From assembly GCA_015680685.1 (NCBI GenBank), contig MNCI01030304.1:1113461-1177460 (forward strand): a stretch of 64,000 nucleotides of DNA, given 5' to 3'. A program made the translations under genes and the position numbers. This DNA is from Gnetum montanum. Taxonomy: Eukaryota; Streptophyta; Gnetopsida; Gnetales; Gnetaceae. The stretch's first letter is position 1. Each line of letters opens with the position of its first letter. Positions 1-10,950 of the stretch are shown piece by piece. The notes under the pieces were generated by a model. That model was not told the origin of the DNA, ran no database searches, and worked only from the letters and a program-made list of their open reading frames with translations.

Positions 1-195
1 ACAATGCCTAATATCGCCATTCTTCTTTCTTATTGGAACAAGGTGAGCAAGCCATGTCAAATATTGGATTCGCTATATGATTCAAGCTTGTAATAACTTC
101 TTGATCTCAACTTCTATAGCTTGATCAAATGATGGATTAAATTTCCTTTATTTTTGTTTAACTATCTTATAATCATTTAGCAAAGAAATTTTATG
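1..195 (-). pseudogene. H1 reverse transcriptase, N-terminal part (Ty3/gypsy remnant)
   Basis: Read on the minus strand, this stretch gives the usual start of a Ty3/gypsy reverse transcriptase: a segment like FNPSFDQAIEVEIKKLLQA, then a stop, then YPTWLAHLVPIRKKNGDIR. This matches the family pattern in which an alpha-helical 'I..EI.KLL.AG.I' precedes 'YP.WLANVV.V.KKNG..R'. RT would copy the element RNA into DNA. Only the first palm/fingers segment is present, because the window begins here; the catalytic YxDD lies outside. At least two in-frame stops show that it is dead. The family call is fairly secure from the motif order; the exact lineage is not. Confidence 0.7.
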
Positions 196-640
196 TGTCA
201 TCACATATGGTCTAAAAATTTTAAGATCATCGTAAGACTAAGAAAAATTTTTCAAATTATTTTTCAAGAGTAATAATAAATTTTTCTTGAAGACTAAATC
301 CTTTTCCTTTGAGACATTTAACATTTTTGGTATCTTAGTATATCTTAAATTCACTGCTTCATAAGCTTGATCATTTAGATCTGTATATCTTTCTGGTAAG
401 CAAATTTTTGCTAAACTCATGTTCATAATCAATCACCTTTTTGGGAATGGAAATTATCTTAAAACTTGATGCTATTTTAGGTATGATTTGACTTTCAAAT
501 TCTTGCTTATTCCTTAAGAACTTAAGCAATTGATCGTCATCTTTGAATACTTGTAAAATGCTTTATGTTATCTGGTATTGATGATTGATGTTCATTCTTG
601 ATCATTACACCTTCATAACTTTCTATCCCTTTCACATCTA
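196..640 (-). pseudogene. H1 pol linker between RNase H and RT
   Basis: Minus-strand reading frames continue between the RNase H-like domain and the RT start, including an open stretch at 238-432 (starts MIMNMSLAKICLPERYTDL). I recognise no catalytic motif. Its position and its continuity with both neighbours suggest a pol linker, not a foreign insertion. The frame breaks several times. Function is unknown. Confidence 0.4.
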
Positions 641-1040
641 ATGATGAAGTTGATTTTGCTAAGTAATCTACTATATAGTTATCCTTCCTACCTATATGTC
701 TTATTTGGTAGTGATGAAACTAATTCAACATTTTGTATATAAGCTATTTATAAGGCCACAAGAATGAGCTTTTGACTACACAATTAGCTTTGACTTGTTC
801 ATAGACCAATATTGAGTCTCTTTTTATGCTGCTTACCTTGATTCCTTTTTCCAATGTTGTTTTAATTCTAATAATCAAAGCTTCATACTTGGAGCATTGG
901 TATGAGTACAAGGGAAAGATAGATGAATTGCCTTGAATATTTTTGGGGAGTTATCTTATACTAGAACTACTTTAGCTCTTGCACCTTTGGAGTTACAAGA
1001 ACCATTAGAGTATAGTTCCCACTTGATTTCATCTTGAGAT
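640..1040 (-). pseudogene. H1 RNase H-like domain (archaeal-type), upstream of RT
   Basis: The minus-strand translation starts WELYSNGSCNSKGARAKVVL, passes through a frameshift into SKYEALIIRIKTTLEKGIK, then DSILVYEQVKANCVV, and ends near RHIGRKDNYIVDYLAKS. This is the pattern of the archaeal-type RNase H of plant Tat-branch elements (family pattern: first catalytic Asp in DGS, Glu in EYEAL, Asp in GDS, final 'N..AD.LA'). Here the first Asp is Asn (SNGS), Glu is kept in KYEAL, and GDS has become RDS. The domain would degrade RNA in RNA:DNA hybrids. It sits between protease and RT on the coding strand, which is not the usual order (see findings). Confidence 0.7.
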
Positions 1041-1142
1041 TTTCCTTTTTCCAAGTTATAAATTTCTTAAGGTGTGAAAATTTTAGTTTCAAAAGCTTTT
1101 TTTTCAACAACTTTGTTTTTACATTTGAAGTAATGTTATGAA

Positions 1143-1610
1143 TCATAAATATTCACTGCATACGTATATTTGATTTGGTTCTTCTTTCCAAGGTAGCGAC
1201 ATATGTGAACAATCTATCAATATGTAACCTAAGAAATCATTACTCCAACTTCTACTCAACAAAATACTATGTGAGTTTGGTATATCTACCACATGAATAA
1301 TTACTCTACTTTTTATATAGGGTTCAGAAGCAAATTCTAATAGAACATTGGGTAGCTGACTCATAATCTTTACTTTACTTTTGTCCACTTGAACAATCTT
1401 TTTATTAGATTTTTTGGGAGTCAGACCAAGTCTTTTACACATAGATAATGGCATAATAGTAGAGGTAGATCCAGAATCAACTGAACAATTGTGAACATAT
1501 TTGTTCCTTAACTTCATTGTCAAAATAAAAGGAGGAGCTTCCTTATCAAGAGTACAACAATAACCAGTTTTTGTTGTCCTATCCATATTGGATGCATAGC
1601 TTAACTCCAA
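1143..1610 (-). pseudogene. H1 retrotransposon aspartic protease
   Basis: An open minus-strand frame of 155 residues carries a retropepsin-like core. CSVDSGSTSTIMPLSMCKRL contains the catalytic D-S-G, followed by a hydrophobic flap-like stretch and then SHSILLSRSWSNDFLGYILI, which corresponds to the 'ILGR.WL' end of Ty3 proteases. A protease of this kind cuts the Gag-Pol precursor. The catalytic triplet is intact, so this is the best kept H1 domain. It lies downstream of the gag-like frames and about 110 bp upstream of the RNase H-like domain. It could in principle start further upstream, because the upstream stop may be mutational. Confidence 0.75.
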
Positions 1611-1670
1611 CTCTCCAACTCTCTTTTCACCTTTAATGAACTCTAAAGCCTTTCTTTGCTACTTTCAAAT

Positions 1671-2228
1671 CTATAACAATTGATATATGCTAATATTATC
1701 TTTGACATGTTTAAGATCTTCAATTAGATTATACTCTCCATCACCATAAAAGCCTAGTTTCTTCATCCATTTATTGAAAGACTGATTTTGAGTACTTTTT
1801 TCTACTTGATCTTCTTTACTTTTATTTTTCTCTCTTCTACTTGGTTCAAAAATATTTCTCTTAGTAGATGGATCAAAAATGAAATTTGGAGGTTTTGATA
1901 TAGTTAATCTTTCATTTGATTGCAAATTATATCCATTTTCTTCATTGTTATTACACTCTTCATCAAATGATATACCCTCTTCAAAACTTGATGGGAAAGA
2001 GATATCACTAGATCCATTGTCAAAATATTTTCTTGCATAATGAACATTAGATAACTCATTATCCAATTCAATATCAAGGAAGGTAGACATAGAAAGATCA
2101 TTTTCATCCTCATATTCTACTAACTTAGTGTCTTGATGCTTATATTTTCTATTTTTCTTTTCTTCCTTGATTTTAACTTTTGCCAAATATTTTTCTAATT
2201 TCACTACTTTGTCGAACAAGTCTCTCAT
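1671..2228 (-). pseudogene. H1 gag-protease linker, charged region
   Basis: An open frame of 185 residues, rich in Lys, Glu, Asp, Asn and Ser, begins MRDLFDKVVKLEKYLAKVKI and continues into a very acidic middle. It lies between the gag core and the protease, in the place where plant Ty3 polyproteins have a low-complexity linker. The first 40 residues look like a short coiled coil. No zinc knuckle (CCHC) was found. The frame may be the C-terminal part of gag. Function beyond that is not recognisable. Confidence 0.5.
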
Positions 2229-2229
2229 T

Positions 2230-3186
2230 AATTACACTTTTTTAAACTCGTTACTTGTAGAATCTTGTTCTGTCTTAATACAAGATGGCCCCAGTAATGC
2301 TTTAGGTGAGCAAAATCTTGCATAGGAATCATAAATTTCTCTTCACTTTTTTAAGGTGTAATAATTTCTTCATGATTCAAGTTCAGTTGTTTTTCTAATT
2401 TTATAGCTTTACTAAAGTAGTCATTGAGTGTTATCAAATTTGAAGTTCTTCTTAACCAGATTGAAATATTAGGATTCATAGCCTTAAGATAAGTGTTTCT
2501 AAGCATTTATTCGGATGGTCTATACTATCTTTGAAAGAGCCCACAAATTTGTTGAAACTTAATATTGAAATCTTTAATTGGCTCTTTAACTCCTTGCTTA
2601 GCTTGTACTAGCCCACAATACACTTGTTGATATAATTGATTTCCAAACTAGGTCAAGAAAAGACTTTTCATATCATCCCACCTTGTGATACTATTTCTTA
2701 GCAAGTTTGAGCCATATCCTTTGAATTTGCCGCAAGCAACCTATAAGCTTGATGTTGGTATTGAATATTCGCATGATCTAAAGATAACTCAAACAAGTGA
2801 ATGTATTCTTCAGCTAAGTAAGCTTTTCCAGGAATAAAAGGCTTAGAAAAATATTTATAAACTACCTTAGGAATATCATTGTAGTTTGAAATCCTAATGG
2901 TGTAACTCTTTGCCAACAATTTTTCATCCTATTTGAATTCCTTTTAATCATTGAACTCTTATACTTCTTTGAATTTCTCGTATAGACTAATAAACCAGAC
3001 AAAAGAGGTGGTATCCTTATCCTTCTAGCCTTTACTTCACTACTTTTCCCAAACTCAACAACCCTTTTTTGTTCTTCTTCTATTGAGTAATCAATCTTAT
3101 AATTTGGAATTTCTTTAGAACCTTTGAAATTTTCTAAAATATTATCTTGTTTGGTTATTAACTAAAAATACTTAGCTAATTCTCTT
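2230..3186 (-). pseudogene. H1 gag core (retrotransposon capsid-like), interrupted
   Basis: The minus-strand translation includes ITRWDDMKSLFLT, QLYQQVYCGLVQAKQGVKEP and IKDFNIKFQQICGLF. This is the conserved core of plant retrotransposon Gag ('W..L...F...F', then 'L...KQG..SV.E/DF..RF..L'). Upstream is the 73-residue open frame at 2698-2919. Gag would form the particle that holds the element RNA. The frame is broken by stops and shifts. At 3186 it is cut by the left LTR of element A, and likely sequence of the same element resumes at 12167. Confidence 0.6.
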
Positions 3187-3196
3187 TGATGAGCCA

Positions 3197-3246
3197 CGAT
3201 ATCGGGTACGTGATAGCGCATTCGCGATATCGAGTACACGATATCG
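3197..3246. repeat. Palindromic CGATATCG motifs at start of A 5' LTR (U3)
   Basis: CGATATCG occurs at 3197-3204, 3225-3232 and 3239-3246, with a decayed copy (TGATAGCG) at 3211-3218. The motifs are spaced 14 bp apart, roughly one and a third helical turns, and form two back-to-back dyads separated by GTAC or GTACA. The same arrangement is perfect in the LTR of E. The place in U3, about 60-100 bp upstream of TATA, would suit a protein binding site, but that is inference. Confidence 0.7.
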
Positions 3247-3296
3247 GAGCCTTCCAAGAGATATCGGGCATCTAATATCAGGGCCTATCTTGTCGC

Positions 3297-3305
3297 CTAT
3301 AAATA
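3297..3305 (+). promoter_or_regulatory. TATA box of A 5' LTR
   Basis: CTATAAATA lies about 110 bp into the LTR and is the same in the right LTR (11434-11442) and, inverted, in E (62668-62676). It is followed about 190 bp later by AATAAA, the spacing expected between an LTR promoter and the R-region polyadenylation signal. Confidence 0.7.
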
Positions 3306-3492
3306 AGAGTGGGCACACTTTCTTTGAGTAGTTTTGTTGAGTAGTTTGTTAATTAGTCTTAGGCCCTTACTTGAACTCTTGCCTTTTCTCCCTCTCAGAG
3401 TTAGAATTATTTCTGTGTGCCCACAGTAGGGGTCATAAAGTAAATGGATTCTTATTCGAGCATTGTGTACCTGAGCACACCTTGTGTACGGC

Positions 3493-3498
3493 AATAAA
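3493..3498 (+). promoter_or_regulatory. Polyadenylation signal AATAAA in A 5' LTR
   Basis: AATAAA within the conserved stretch GGCAATAAAGATGAAC. Equivalent copies are at 11617-11622 (A right LTR), 54936-54941 (D) and 62496-62501 inverted (E), so it is a constant part of the LTR. Confidence 0.6.
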
Positions 3499-4042
3499 GA
3501 TGAACTTTGTGATAAACCTTGTAGCATCCAGAATAGATTAATTAATGTTAATTGTAGTTATTTAATAATTTCCTTAGTTAATTAATGTTCTCTCTCTCAC
3601 CCTATAACTCTCAGAAGTAAGCACACTTAGTACGATTACTTCAAGCATGTGTGTAACACTTGGTAACCCAGTATGATTAGTTTTTGGTAATCCTAGCAGT
3701 GTTGCACTAGTTCAAGATGTGTATAGCAAGTGAGAATGGATGCTGCTGTTAGGACTAGTTAAAGCATAGTTGAGTAGTTAAATTAAATTAGTTACTTAGT
3801 TATCTCTCTCCTCCCTTTATAGCACCAGGCCATAAAACATACAAATATATAAAAATCATATGCCTTAAGTTTACTTAACCATACAATTGTGCTATACAAG
3901 TAAGCTTGGGAAGACAATGATTAAATAACCCATCCTTGTTCCACAAAAGCACATAAGAACTTAGTCCTTGGAATTCGACCGGATCATGTGTGGATGCTCA
4001 TATTCGTATGGTTCAGCATAGGGATACCTCACCACTCATCAT

Positions 4043-4060
4043 TAGTACCGTTGTCGGGGA
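4043..4060 (+). other. Element A primer binding site (tRNA-Asp)
   Basis: TAGTACCGTTGTCGGGGA follows the LTR end by one base. It differs from the complement of the plant tRNA-Asp 3' end (TGGCGCCGTTGCCGGGGA) at four positions, all G-to-A or C-to-T. This is where minus-strand DNA synthesis would be primed. Confidence 0.85.
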
Positions 4061-4181
4061 CTTTGTTGATTGTGCACTAATTAGAACTTAGGAAATCTTT
4101 CTCATCATTGAAATGAACCCTTGGGGTTGGTTACAAGGAAAAAAATTAATATATAATACAGTGCACACTGAATAGACAATC

Positions 4182-6110
4182 ATGTCTCCTTCTTCATACA
4201 AAAGTGTTTCACCGCCTAGGTTTGATATAGGGAACAATTGGAGGTGTAGTACACATGATAATCCGCCAGTCCCTCAATAGTTGCGCATTGTATACGTTTA
4301 TCCCGATGAGTATATACCAAACTTTACCTTTATCCTCCACCAAGATGAACAACTGTGTTGGCATGATTTAGAAGGTAACATAGTATTACCTCTCGATCGC
4401 TCTGTTCTGGGCATGCTTCTTTGTGATCTCACACAAATTGGTATGTAACACTTACAGGCAGAGTACATTGTGCATGATCATGACTCGAGAGAGTATCGAC
4501 CCATGAAGGCACAACGTCAAAGGGATTTACAACAAGAGAGATGTTATGAATCCATGAAGGGCAAGTTGTCGTAGAATGTCCCACATGTCCTAAGTGAAAA
4601 TGAGAGTGGTGAACCTACATCAGGCATTTGTCCACACAATGATGTTCCTCTCATTGACTTTGCTCAAGAGATTGTGTATTAGAGTCTTCACTCAACTATG
4701 CATCACCTAGATTTTGGTATTGACAAACACAAAGGGTTTGAAAAAGGAACATGAACACATGACAAAGATGGACATTCTGATCGTAACCGTGATCGAGGTT
4801 ACGACCACCGAAGAGAAGGTAACAAACATCATCATGATGATGGTCCTCCTTCTTCTCCACCTTCATCATCTCCTTCACCCTCTCCTTCAGGATCTAGACA
4901 TAGTCACAAAGAAAAAGACCATGAGGATAAGGGTAGGCAAAATAGGAGTCATAGATGAAACAGTTAGGAAAGGGGATGAGGGAACTCTAGAGAATCATAG
5001 CATAGAATAAGGGAGAGTAGGGAACAACATAGGCATCATAGACACCACAGACGGGAAGATCATGATGAACCCCTACTCACTACTCGAAGTATGCTAGACA
5101 TAACTGAGGCTATTAAAATCCCAACAAAGCACCAAAAAGATAGTAGGATCAAAAGATTAGACATGAACAACATCCCATGATTTGAAGGGGGATACAATGC
5201 TGATCCTCAAAGTCATCTACAAGCATTCCATGATGCATGTGCCTTACAAAACATAGAAAACGAATGACAAAAACTAAAGTTGCTCTAGTGGATACTAGTC
5301 AAAGAAGTGGGGAGCTAGTACCAGTTCTTAGAACTGGAATCCATTCGTAGGTGGAGTACCATGTTAGAATTGTTCAACGATAAGGACCAAACGTACTCCC
5401 AAGTGTCCAACCTACGAAAGAAAATCCAAGGATGGAAACAAGAAGGGCATGGATCCTTAGATGCTACCATGGGCCAAAATTATGCACTATTACATCGTTT
5501 TCTTGGCCATGGTTATTCAAAAAGGGATCAACTATGCCATCTTGTAGATGGGCTTAGGCATGAAATGTGAAGAACCCTTGGGATGTTTGCCCAAGGAAAC
5601 CTATCTAAGCTTAGGACCCATCAAGTACAAAGATTATTGGAGCAAGTTGCTAAAGAGGAAGGTGAGCTAAGGAAAAGAGAGAGTGTGGAGGAATATAATA
5701 GAGACCTTGCCCTTAGAAAGAAGGGAGTAAGATTTTGTGAGGATGAAGAAGAGTCACCACTCAAAGAGACGGTGACTAGGAAAACTTTGCCTATTCAAAG
5801 GTTGACATTGGAAGTATCAGCAAAGGTAGACCAAATTTGGGACTCCCTAGATAATAGATTTCAAACTGTTCTCAAAATAGTAGAGGAGTCTAGAGAGCAA
5901 GGTAGTGAATGAGAAAAGAGAAAAAAGAGAGAAGAAGAATATGCATGCAACAAGGGTAAGGGCAAAGTTGCTATCATCAAAGATGTTGTGGATTCGGATA
6001 CAAAAATGATAGTGGATGTGAGATATGCTAATATGACCATCCTAAGGGATGTTGCCCTGTAATCTCACATCTACAGGAGTCTGGGGTGTATGCACTCAAC
6101 CCATGATTGA
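4182..6110 (+). pseudogene. Element A gag
   Basis: Starts at an ATG (MSPSSYKSVSPPRFDIGNN) that is matched by MSSS-type starts in B and D. After an N-terminal stretch with FTFILHQDEQ comes the capsid-like core (LDMNNIP..FEGGYN, HLQAFHDACALQNIEN, about 5160-5330). Two long frames at 5361-5570 and 5583-5912 are in the same frame and separated by a TGA where Arg (CGA) is likely. The C-terminal end has a Cys/His cluster, CEIC.YDHPKGCCPVISHLQ (about 6016-6080), conserved in C and D. It is probably a nucleic-acid-binding zinc module, although it is not a classic CCHC knuckle. Gag would form the particle. Several stops make it non-functional. Confidence 0.75.
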
Positions 6111-6639
6111 ATAGAAGGTAAACACCTTGAAGGTTACTTTATCAATGTATTATCCAAGTTGAACTCCACCACAACCAACTAAGTAGTATAAATAGTGGTA
6201 GCACCCACAATCATGGAGAATGCCACCATCATGGCAACAATATCCTTACCATCAACTTGACCCGTATGGATATTACATGTAGTAGCCAATATCTCCATGT
6301 GACTCTACTGGTCACATCACCCCTCAACCTCACTAGAAAACACATGAGTATTATAGAACTCCTTCTCCTAGGGGTGATGTTCCACATACCATCCTTCTCA
6401 TCTAGCTTCATCTCTTCCATCCTTAACTCCATTACCATCTGCTCCAGCCATGTAGGGTGAGCTCCTTGCCCAACCGCAGCAACACAATGCTACAAGGGCT
6501 ATTAATTCTCACCCTACTATTGGTCCAAACAATCACACAAAGAAGAGACCTTTCTTTAGAACCAACAGTCCAACCAAGTCCTTATAGTCACAAGTGGCTA
6601 ATTTTTCAAACGCTTCATCACCAATCGAAACTTTAAAAC

Positions 6640-7271
6640 TCCCTTCAACCCAAAGGCCACATTCAATGCATATGGTCATGTTAACTCATGCCATCACCGA
6701 TTGGATAAAAGCTAGCCATTTTCCTAGGAAATTATTTGATCCTGGGAGTCCTCTTATATATCTATAAATTGTTGGGCATGAACCGTGCAAAGCTCTTTCG
6801 GATTTAGGTTTCAGTGTTAACTTAATCTCTCAAGTAATGTACAAAGCCTAGAACCTGCCTCCATTAAAAAAAAGTAACATTCATTTAGAGTTGGCCAACT
6901 ATTCCATCACTATCCCATTAGGACTAGTGGAGGACATTGTCACCATTGTTTGTGGATGGTCGTATCCAGCTGACTTCCTAGTGATTCAAGTGAACAATGG
7001 TGAGGGGGACTTCCCAATCATAATGGAAAGATCATGGCTAAGCATAATTGATGCATGCCTAGGAATCCACAATATTTCCCTAGAAATATCAAAGGAAAAT
7101 ATTTTTGAAAAGATCAAGAAGAAGAAAGTTTCATGCATCACATACAGTGACACAGGGTGTAATTGTGTGCAAAAGTTATGGTTTGTACAACGTTTAACAT
7201 TGCCTACATGCAATCAGTGTGCACAAGTGACTAATATACAAAGATGCCTATATGCAGTAGCCACAAGATAA
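6640..7271 (+). pseudogene. Element A aspartic protease and downstream linker
   Basis: The protease core is read as KALSDLGFSVNLISQVMYKA (about 6790-6850), matching the family 'LLDTGASVNLIS'; the catalytic D-T-G has become D-L-G. The open frame 6891-7271 carries the second half (ITIPLGLVEDI, VIQVNNGEGDFPIIMERSWL), corresponding to the flap and the 'IMGRPFL' segment. It then has a Cys-rich tail, CITYSDTGCNC and CNQCA, that recurs in C and D. The enzyme would process Gag-Pol. A stop at 7271 and others upstream break the frame. Confidence 0.75.
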
Positions 7272-7389
7272 GAAGGCACCTAGTGGTTGACAGCTAATCA
7301 AGAGAGTAGTTCAACTATATGCATGGAACCAACTGAGGATTTGACTTGCACTTACATTGATAGCATAGACACATTAGAGCAAGCCCATC

Positions 7390-8504
7390 ACCAAATTCCA
7401 AGTCTTGACATTGAAAATATGAAGTGGGAAAAGTTGAAAATCCCTGATAAGTTTAAGTAGGAGGCCCTTGAGTTAAAATCATTGCCCACCAATATGGAAT
7501 ACACGTTTCTCAAGAATGAAAAACTAGTAATTATTAACATTAGGCTCACTCAACAAAAAGAGAGATTGCTGAAAGTGATAAACAAATGGTCGAAAGCCTT
7601 CACTTGGTCATGTCCCAAATTAACCAGAATAGATCCTAGGATATGCCAACACAGAATTTACACCAACCCCTCCATGAAGCCTTGATGACAACCACAGAGA
7701 TGACTTAACCCAAAGCTTAAGCAAGTGGTTAAGGAAGAAATTGAACAGCCTCTAAAAGCTGGGTTCATATATCCCATTGTTGATAGTGAATGGGTTAGTC
7801 TCTTAGTTATTGTGCCTAAGAAGTGAGGTAAATGGAGGGTGTGTATAGATTTTAGGTTATTGAAGATGGCAACATTCAAGGACCACTTTCCATTGCCATT
7901 CATCGACCAAGTCTTAGACACCATTGTAGGGCATCACTATTATAGTTTTCTGGACTGGTAAAACCAAATTCAAATAGCCCTAGAAGACCAAGCCAAGACT
8001 ACGTTCACCAGTCCTTGGGGAACATTTGTATACAAACAAATTCTATTTGGCTTATGCAATGCCCCTACAACATTTCAATGATTAGTTCTAAGCATATTCC
8101 AGCAGCAGATAGGAAATGGTATGGAAGTCTTCATGGATGACTTCTCCACTTACGGAGCAAACTTTGATCAAGCCTTAGACCAGTTAGATCAAGTACCAAA
8201 GTGGTGTGTAGAAATCAACTTAAGGCTTAACTAGAAAAAAAGCCATTTAATGGTCCAAGAAGGTGTTGTATTAGGGCATAAGATTTCACAAACAAGGATA
8301 GAGGTAGACCCTGAAAAGATTAAAATCATCCAAGGAATCACTCAGCAACCTGAAACTGTAAAAGATATCTGGCCGTTCCTTAGACACACTAGTTACTACA
8401 GACGGCTTATTGAGAACTTTTCAAAGGTTGCAAAACTATTGGTTAAACTAATGAAAAAGGATGTACCATTCGAATGGACCATGGAATGCAAACTAGCTTT
8501 CTAA
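7390..8504 (+). pseudogene. Element A reverse transcriptase
   Basis: Ordered RT motifs are clear: VVKEEIEQPLKAGFIYPI, EWVSLLVIVPKK, WRVCIDFRLLKMATFKDHFP, LPFIDQVLDT, FTSPWGTFVYKQ, FGLCNAPTTFQ, then the catalytic VFMDDFSTYG (about 8130-8160), LGHKISQTRIEVDPEKIK and the thumb. The FMDD box with 'FSTYG' and 'MVQEGVVLGHKIS' is typical of the Athila branch. The catalytic aspartates are intact, but stops and at least one frameshift interrupt the reading. An in-frame TGA follows FQ, where Arg (CGA) is usual. The frame continues into RNase H. Confidence 0.85.
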
Positions 8505-8935
8505 ACTTTAAAACATAAGCTTGTAGAAACACCCATTCTACAAGCTCTTGATTGGTCCAGACCATTCCACACAATGACTAATGCATCCAACTATGCTTTA
8601 GGAGCCGTACTTACATAGTTAGATGACCAAAAATGTCCTTATTACATCCACTGTGTAAGTAGGAGTATTGTTGGTGCACAACTTAACTACACCACAATAG
8701 AGAAAGAATTAATGGCTGTAGTGTTTGCACTAGAAAAATTTAGGCACTATGTCTTGGGCCATAAGGTATCCATGCACACGGATCACAGTGCAATAAGGTT
8801 CCTAATGAATAAATCAATGGTGAGCCCTTGCATCATACGATGGCTCATAATCTTACAAGAGTTCGATCTTACAATGATTGATCGTAAAGGCACAGAGAAC
8901 ATAGTTGCTGATCATTTATCTTAGTTGCAATGGGA
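8505..8935 (+). pseudogene. Element A RNase H
   Basis: Follows RT directly. TLKHKLVETPILQALDWSRP leads to MTNASNYALGAVLT (the first catalytic Asp of 'DASDYA' is Asn), then TTIEKELMAVVFALEKFRHY with the catalytic Glu and HTDHSAIRFLMNKS with the second Asp. The end, KGTENIVADHLS, holds the last Asp. The open stretch is 8712-8924. The domain would remove the RNA template during reverse transcription. A TAG after HLS and one after LT (probably from CAG) interrupt it. Confidence 0.85.
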
Positions 8936-9189
8936 CAACAAAGAGGATGAATATCCACTCTCTGATCATTTCCCTAATGAACTCCTCTTTGCAGGTATAG
9001 TAACTAATCAATTGACCACAGATACAAATTAGTATAGTAGTATTCTCACCTATCTGCTTACACAACAAACACAATAAGGGTTAGACATTAAAAAGAAACA
9101 ACAGTTTCTTCACCAAGACAAGTATTTTATGGAGATCAATGGGAAACTTTATAAAGTATGTCCTCGATGGCTTGGTCCAATGGTGTGTT

Positions 9190-9525
9190 CTCGAGGTGGA
9201 TCACTTACGAGTTCTCCAAGATGCTCATGAGGGTCCTTGTGGGGGTCATTACACTGGGAGATGAATAGCCATTAAAATCTTGCTTGTAGGATATTATTAG
9301 CCTACATTGTTCCAGGACATCCATCATTTTGTCCAATCTTGTGAGCAATGTCAATGTGATGGGGGAATGATTGCTAGAATGAAGGGTTTGCAACAATGGA
9401 TTCAACCTTTAGAACCCTTCGATATTTGGGAAATTGATTTTATCGGGCCTATTACACCAATGTCCAATGGAAAATCATACATCATTGTTGCCTTTAACTA
9501 CTTCACAAAATGGGAATTGATTTAG
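9190..9525 (+). pseudogene. Element A integrase, N-terminal part, truncated
   Basis: Contains GPCGGHYTGR, FQDIHHFVQSCEQCQCDGGM (an HHCC-type zinc module; His and both Cys visible), then IWEIDFIGPITPMSNGKSYI with the first catalytic Asp, and FNYFTKWELI. Sequence homologous to the D integrase stops at about 9525, so the second catalytic Asp, the Glu and the C-terminal domain are missing. About 700 bp present in D are absent here, which suggests a deletion. Integrase would insert the cDNA into the genome. Confidence 0.8.
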
Positions 9526-10950
9526 TTATTTTTTGTTTTACACCATCGTTACCATTTTTACTATTTGTTTGTTTGACTTACTTTCATTCGACATATAATA
9601 AGTGCTCATGATGGTGGATTGTACTATAATAATGTTGATTGCTAATGTTTGGTTTTTGCCTTTGATTTTCAATGTTGATATTAAGATATGGTTCTTTTGA
9701 TAAAATAGGCAATGAGTCCACATCGCCCATTCATCCATTCAACTCTGTGATCTCCCTTGGTTTTGGAACTGTACTGTCCCTTTTTCTAAATAAACTTATT
9801 AATGAATTGGTGGCTTGGTATTCTTCAAACCAAGGAAGGACTCAATGGTTGAGAAGGGTGTGACTTCAAGGGGATTCGATGCACATGTGCTAGCTATTCT
9901 CTTGGGTACTTGGATGCTTTTCATGGGGTTTCCACCATTCTACCATTGATCAAATATTAGGAAGCTGAGTGAATAAAAAGAAGTCTTTTCATGGTGTGGT
10001 TCTCTCATGAAAAAAGAAACTGGTGACAATTCAAAGCACATCCCTTAGACATAATAAAGAAATATGGGCTACAAGAATTGGTTATGGAACTAGAAAGACA
10101 TGTTACCCATGCCTGAAGGTTCCCTCTAACTAAGGCCCTTTCTTGCTTCCTACTTCTCCAGCTTTCTCTCCTTGGAATGGTGGTGACTCTTTGGGGAAGC
10201 ATTCTTGTTGCTTCAAGAGGATGGATTGGTCAAGTTTATTGATGAGAGGTCACTGGATGTGGTTGGTTTGAGCCTGACTTTGGAATGAATTCTATTCAGT
10301 CACCTTAACCATAAAATACACAAGGAACTTTACAGAAACTTGCTCTTGGGATTCCATTCCATTTTCTACTCTTCATCTTTCTTCCCATTTTCCACCTCAT
10401 TGCTGGTTTTATGATTAGTCTATATTTTTGTTGATACATTGTTTTTCCTTGGTAAATTCTTTCACAGTGACTCTTTAACCATTGTTTCCATATGCCATCC
10501 CTAGAGCCTACGGACTCTTTAGTTTGGGGGTTTGTTAGGGCATAAAAGGTATGAGCCTACTTTGGAGAGGACTCACTAACCTTCCTTTATGGTGTAATTG
10601 TTAAATTCTTCTCCTTAAACATTTCTTGTAATAAAAAATTTCTCATTTCATCCCCATCCATGACATCCATTTTATTGGCATCATCATTGTTATTTTTCCC
10701 ATTTTTCTTGTTCCCTATACTTTTCCACCCTACTGCTACCAGAGGTTCATTCTTAGGTGTGGGGGCCTTGTCACAAATTTTTTCATTCTACTACTTGTAT
10801 CACCCATACACCTTGGGTAGTTATCAGTGATAAACCTCTAACCCAGTTTCTACCATAACCACAACTCAACCAATGCGCTTTATATCGAGGCAAGGTACTA
10901 ATTACATTGTGGCTTACCTATCCTTGCTCATTTGTGACTATGTTGTGTGT
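9526..10950 (+). other. Element A 3' non-coding region after pol
   Basis: No protein domain seen. From about 10121 to 11337 it is recognisably similar, in reverse orientation, to the right end of the window (element E, 64000 down to 62762). Shared landmarks include TTCCCTCTAACTAAGGCCC, TTGGGATTCCATTCCA, GAGCCTACGGACTCTTTA, and GCATGAGCC with the following TTTGG-GAGGAC stretch. Element C keeps part of it near 48390-48430. Conservation of a non-coding block between copies suggests a functional leader, intron or packaging region. Confidence 0.6.

Larger units (their letters stand above)
3187..4041 (+). repeat. Element A 5' LTR
   Basis: A direct repeat of 11338-12166. It starts TGATGAGCC and ends CTCATCA (855 bp against 829 bp). 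By eye, a 330-bp stretch of the two copies differs at about 9 percent of positions, mostly transitions. The flanks CTCTT (3182-3186) and CTCTC (12167-12171) look like a 5-bp target duplication. The LTR holds a TATA box (3297-3305), an AATAAA signal (3493-3498), and GATATC dyads at its start. An extra GAGTAG-containing stretch near 3328-3345 is absent from the right copy. Confidence 0.9.

Noticed and set aside
1-3186. H1 as an endogenous pararetrovirus (caulimovirid)
   Set aside because: No movement-protein or coat Cys motif was seen, and protease-RNase H-RT is not a caulimovirid order either. The gag core and archaeal-type RNase H fit Ty3/Tat elements better.
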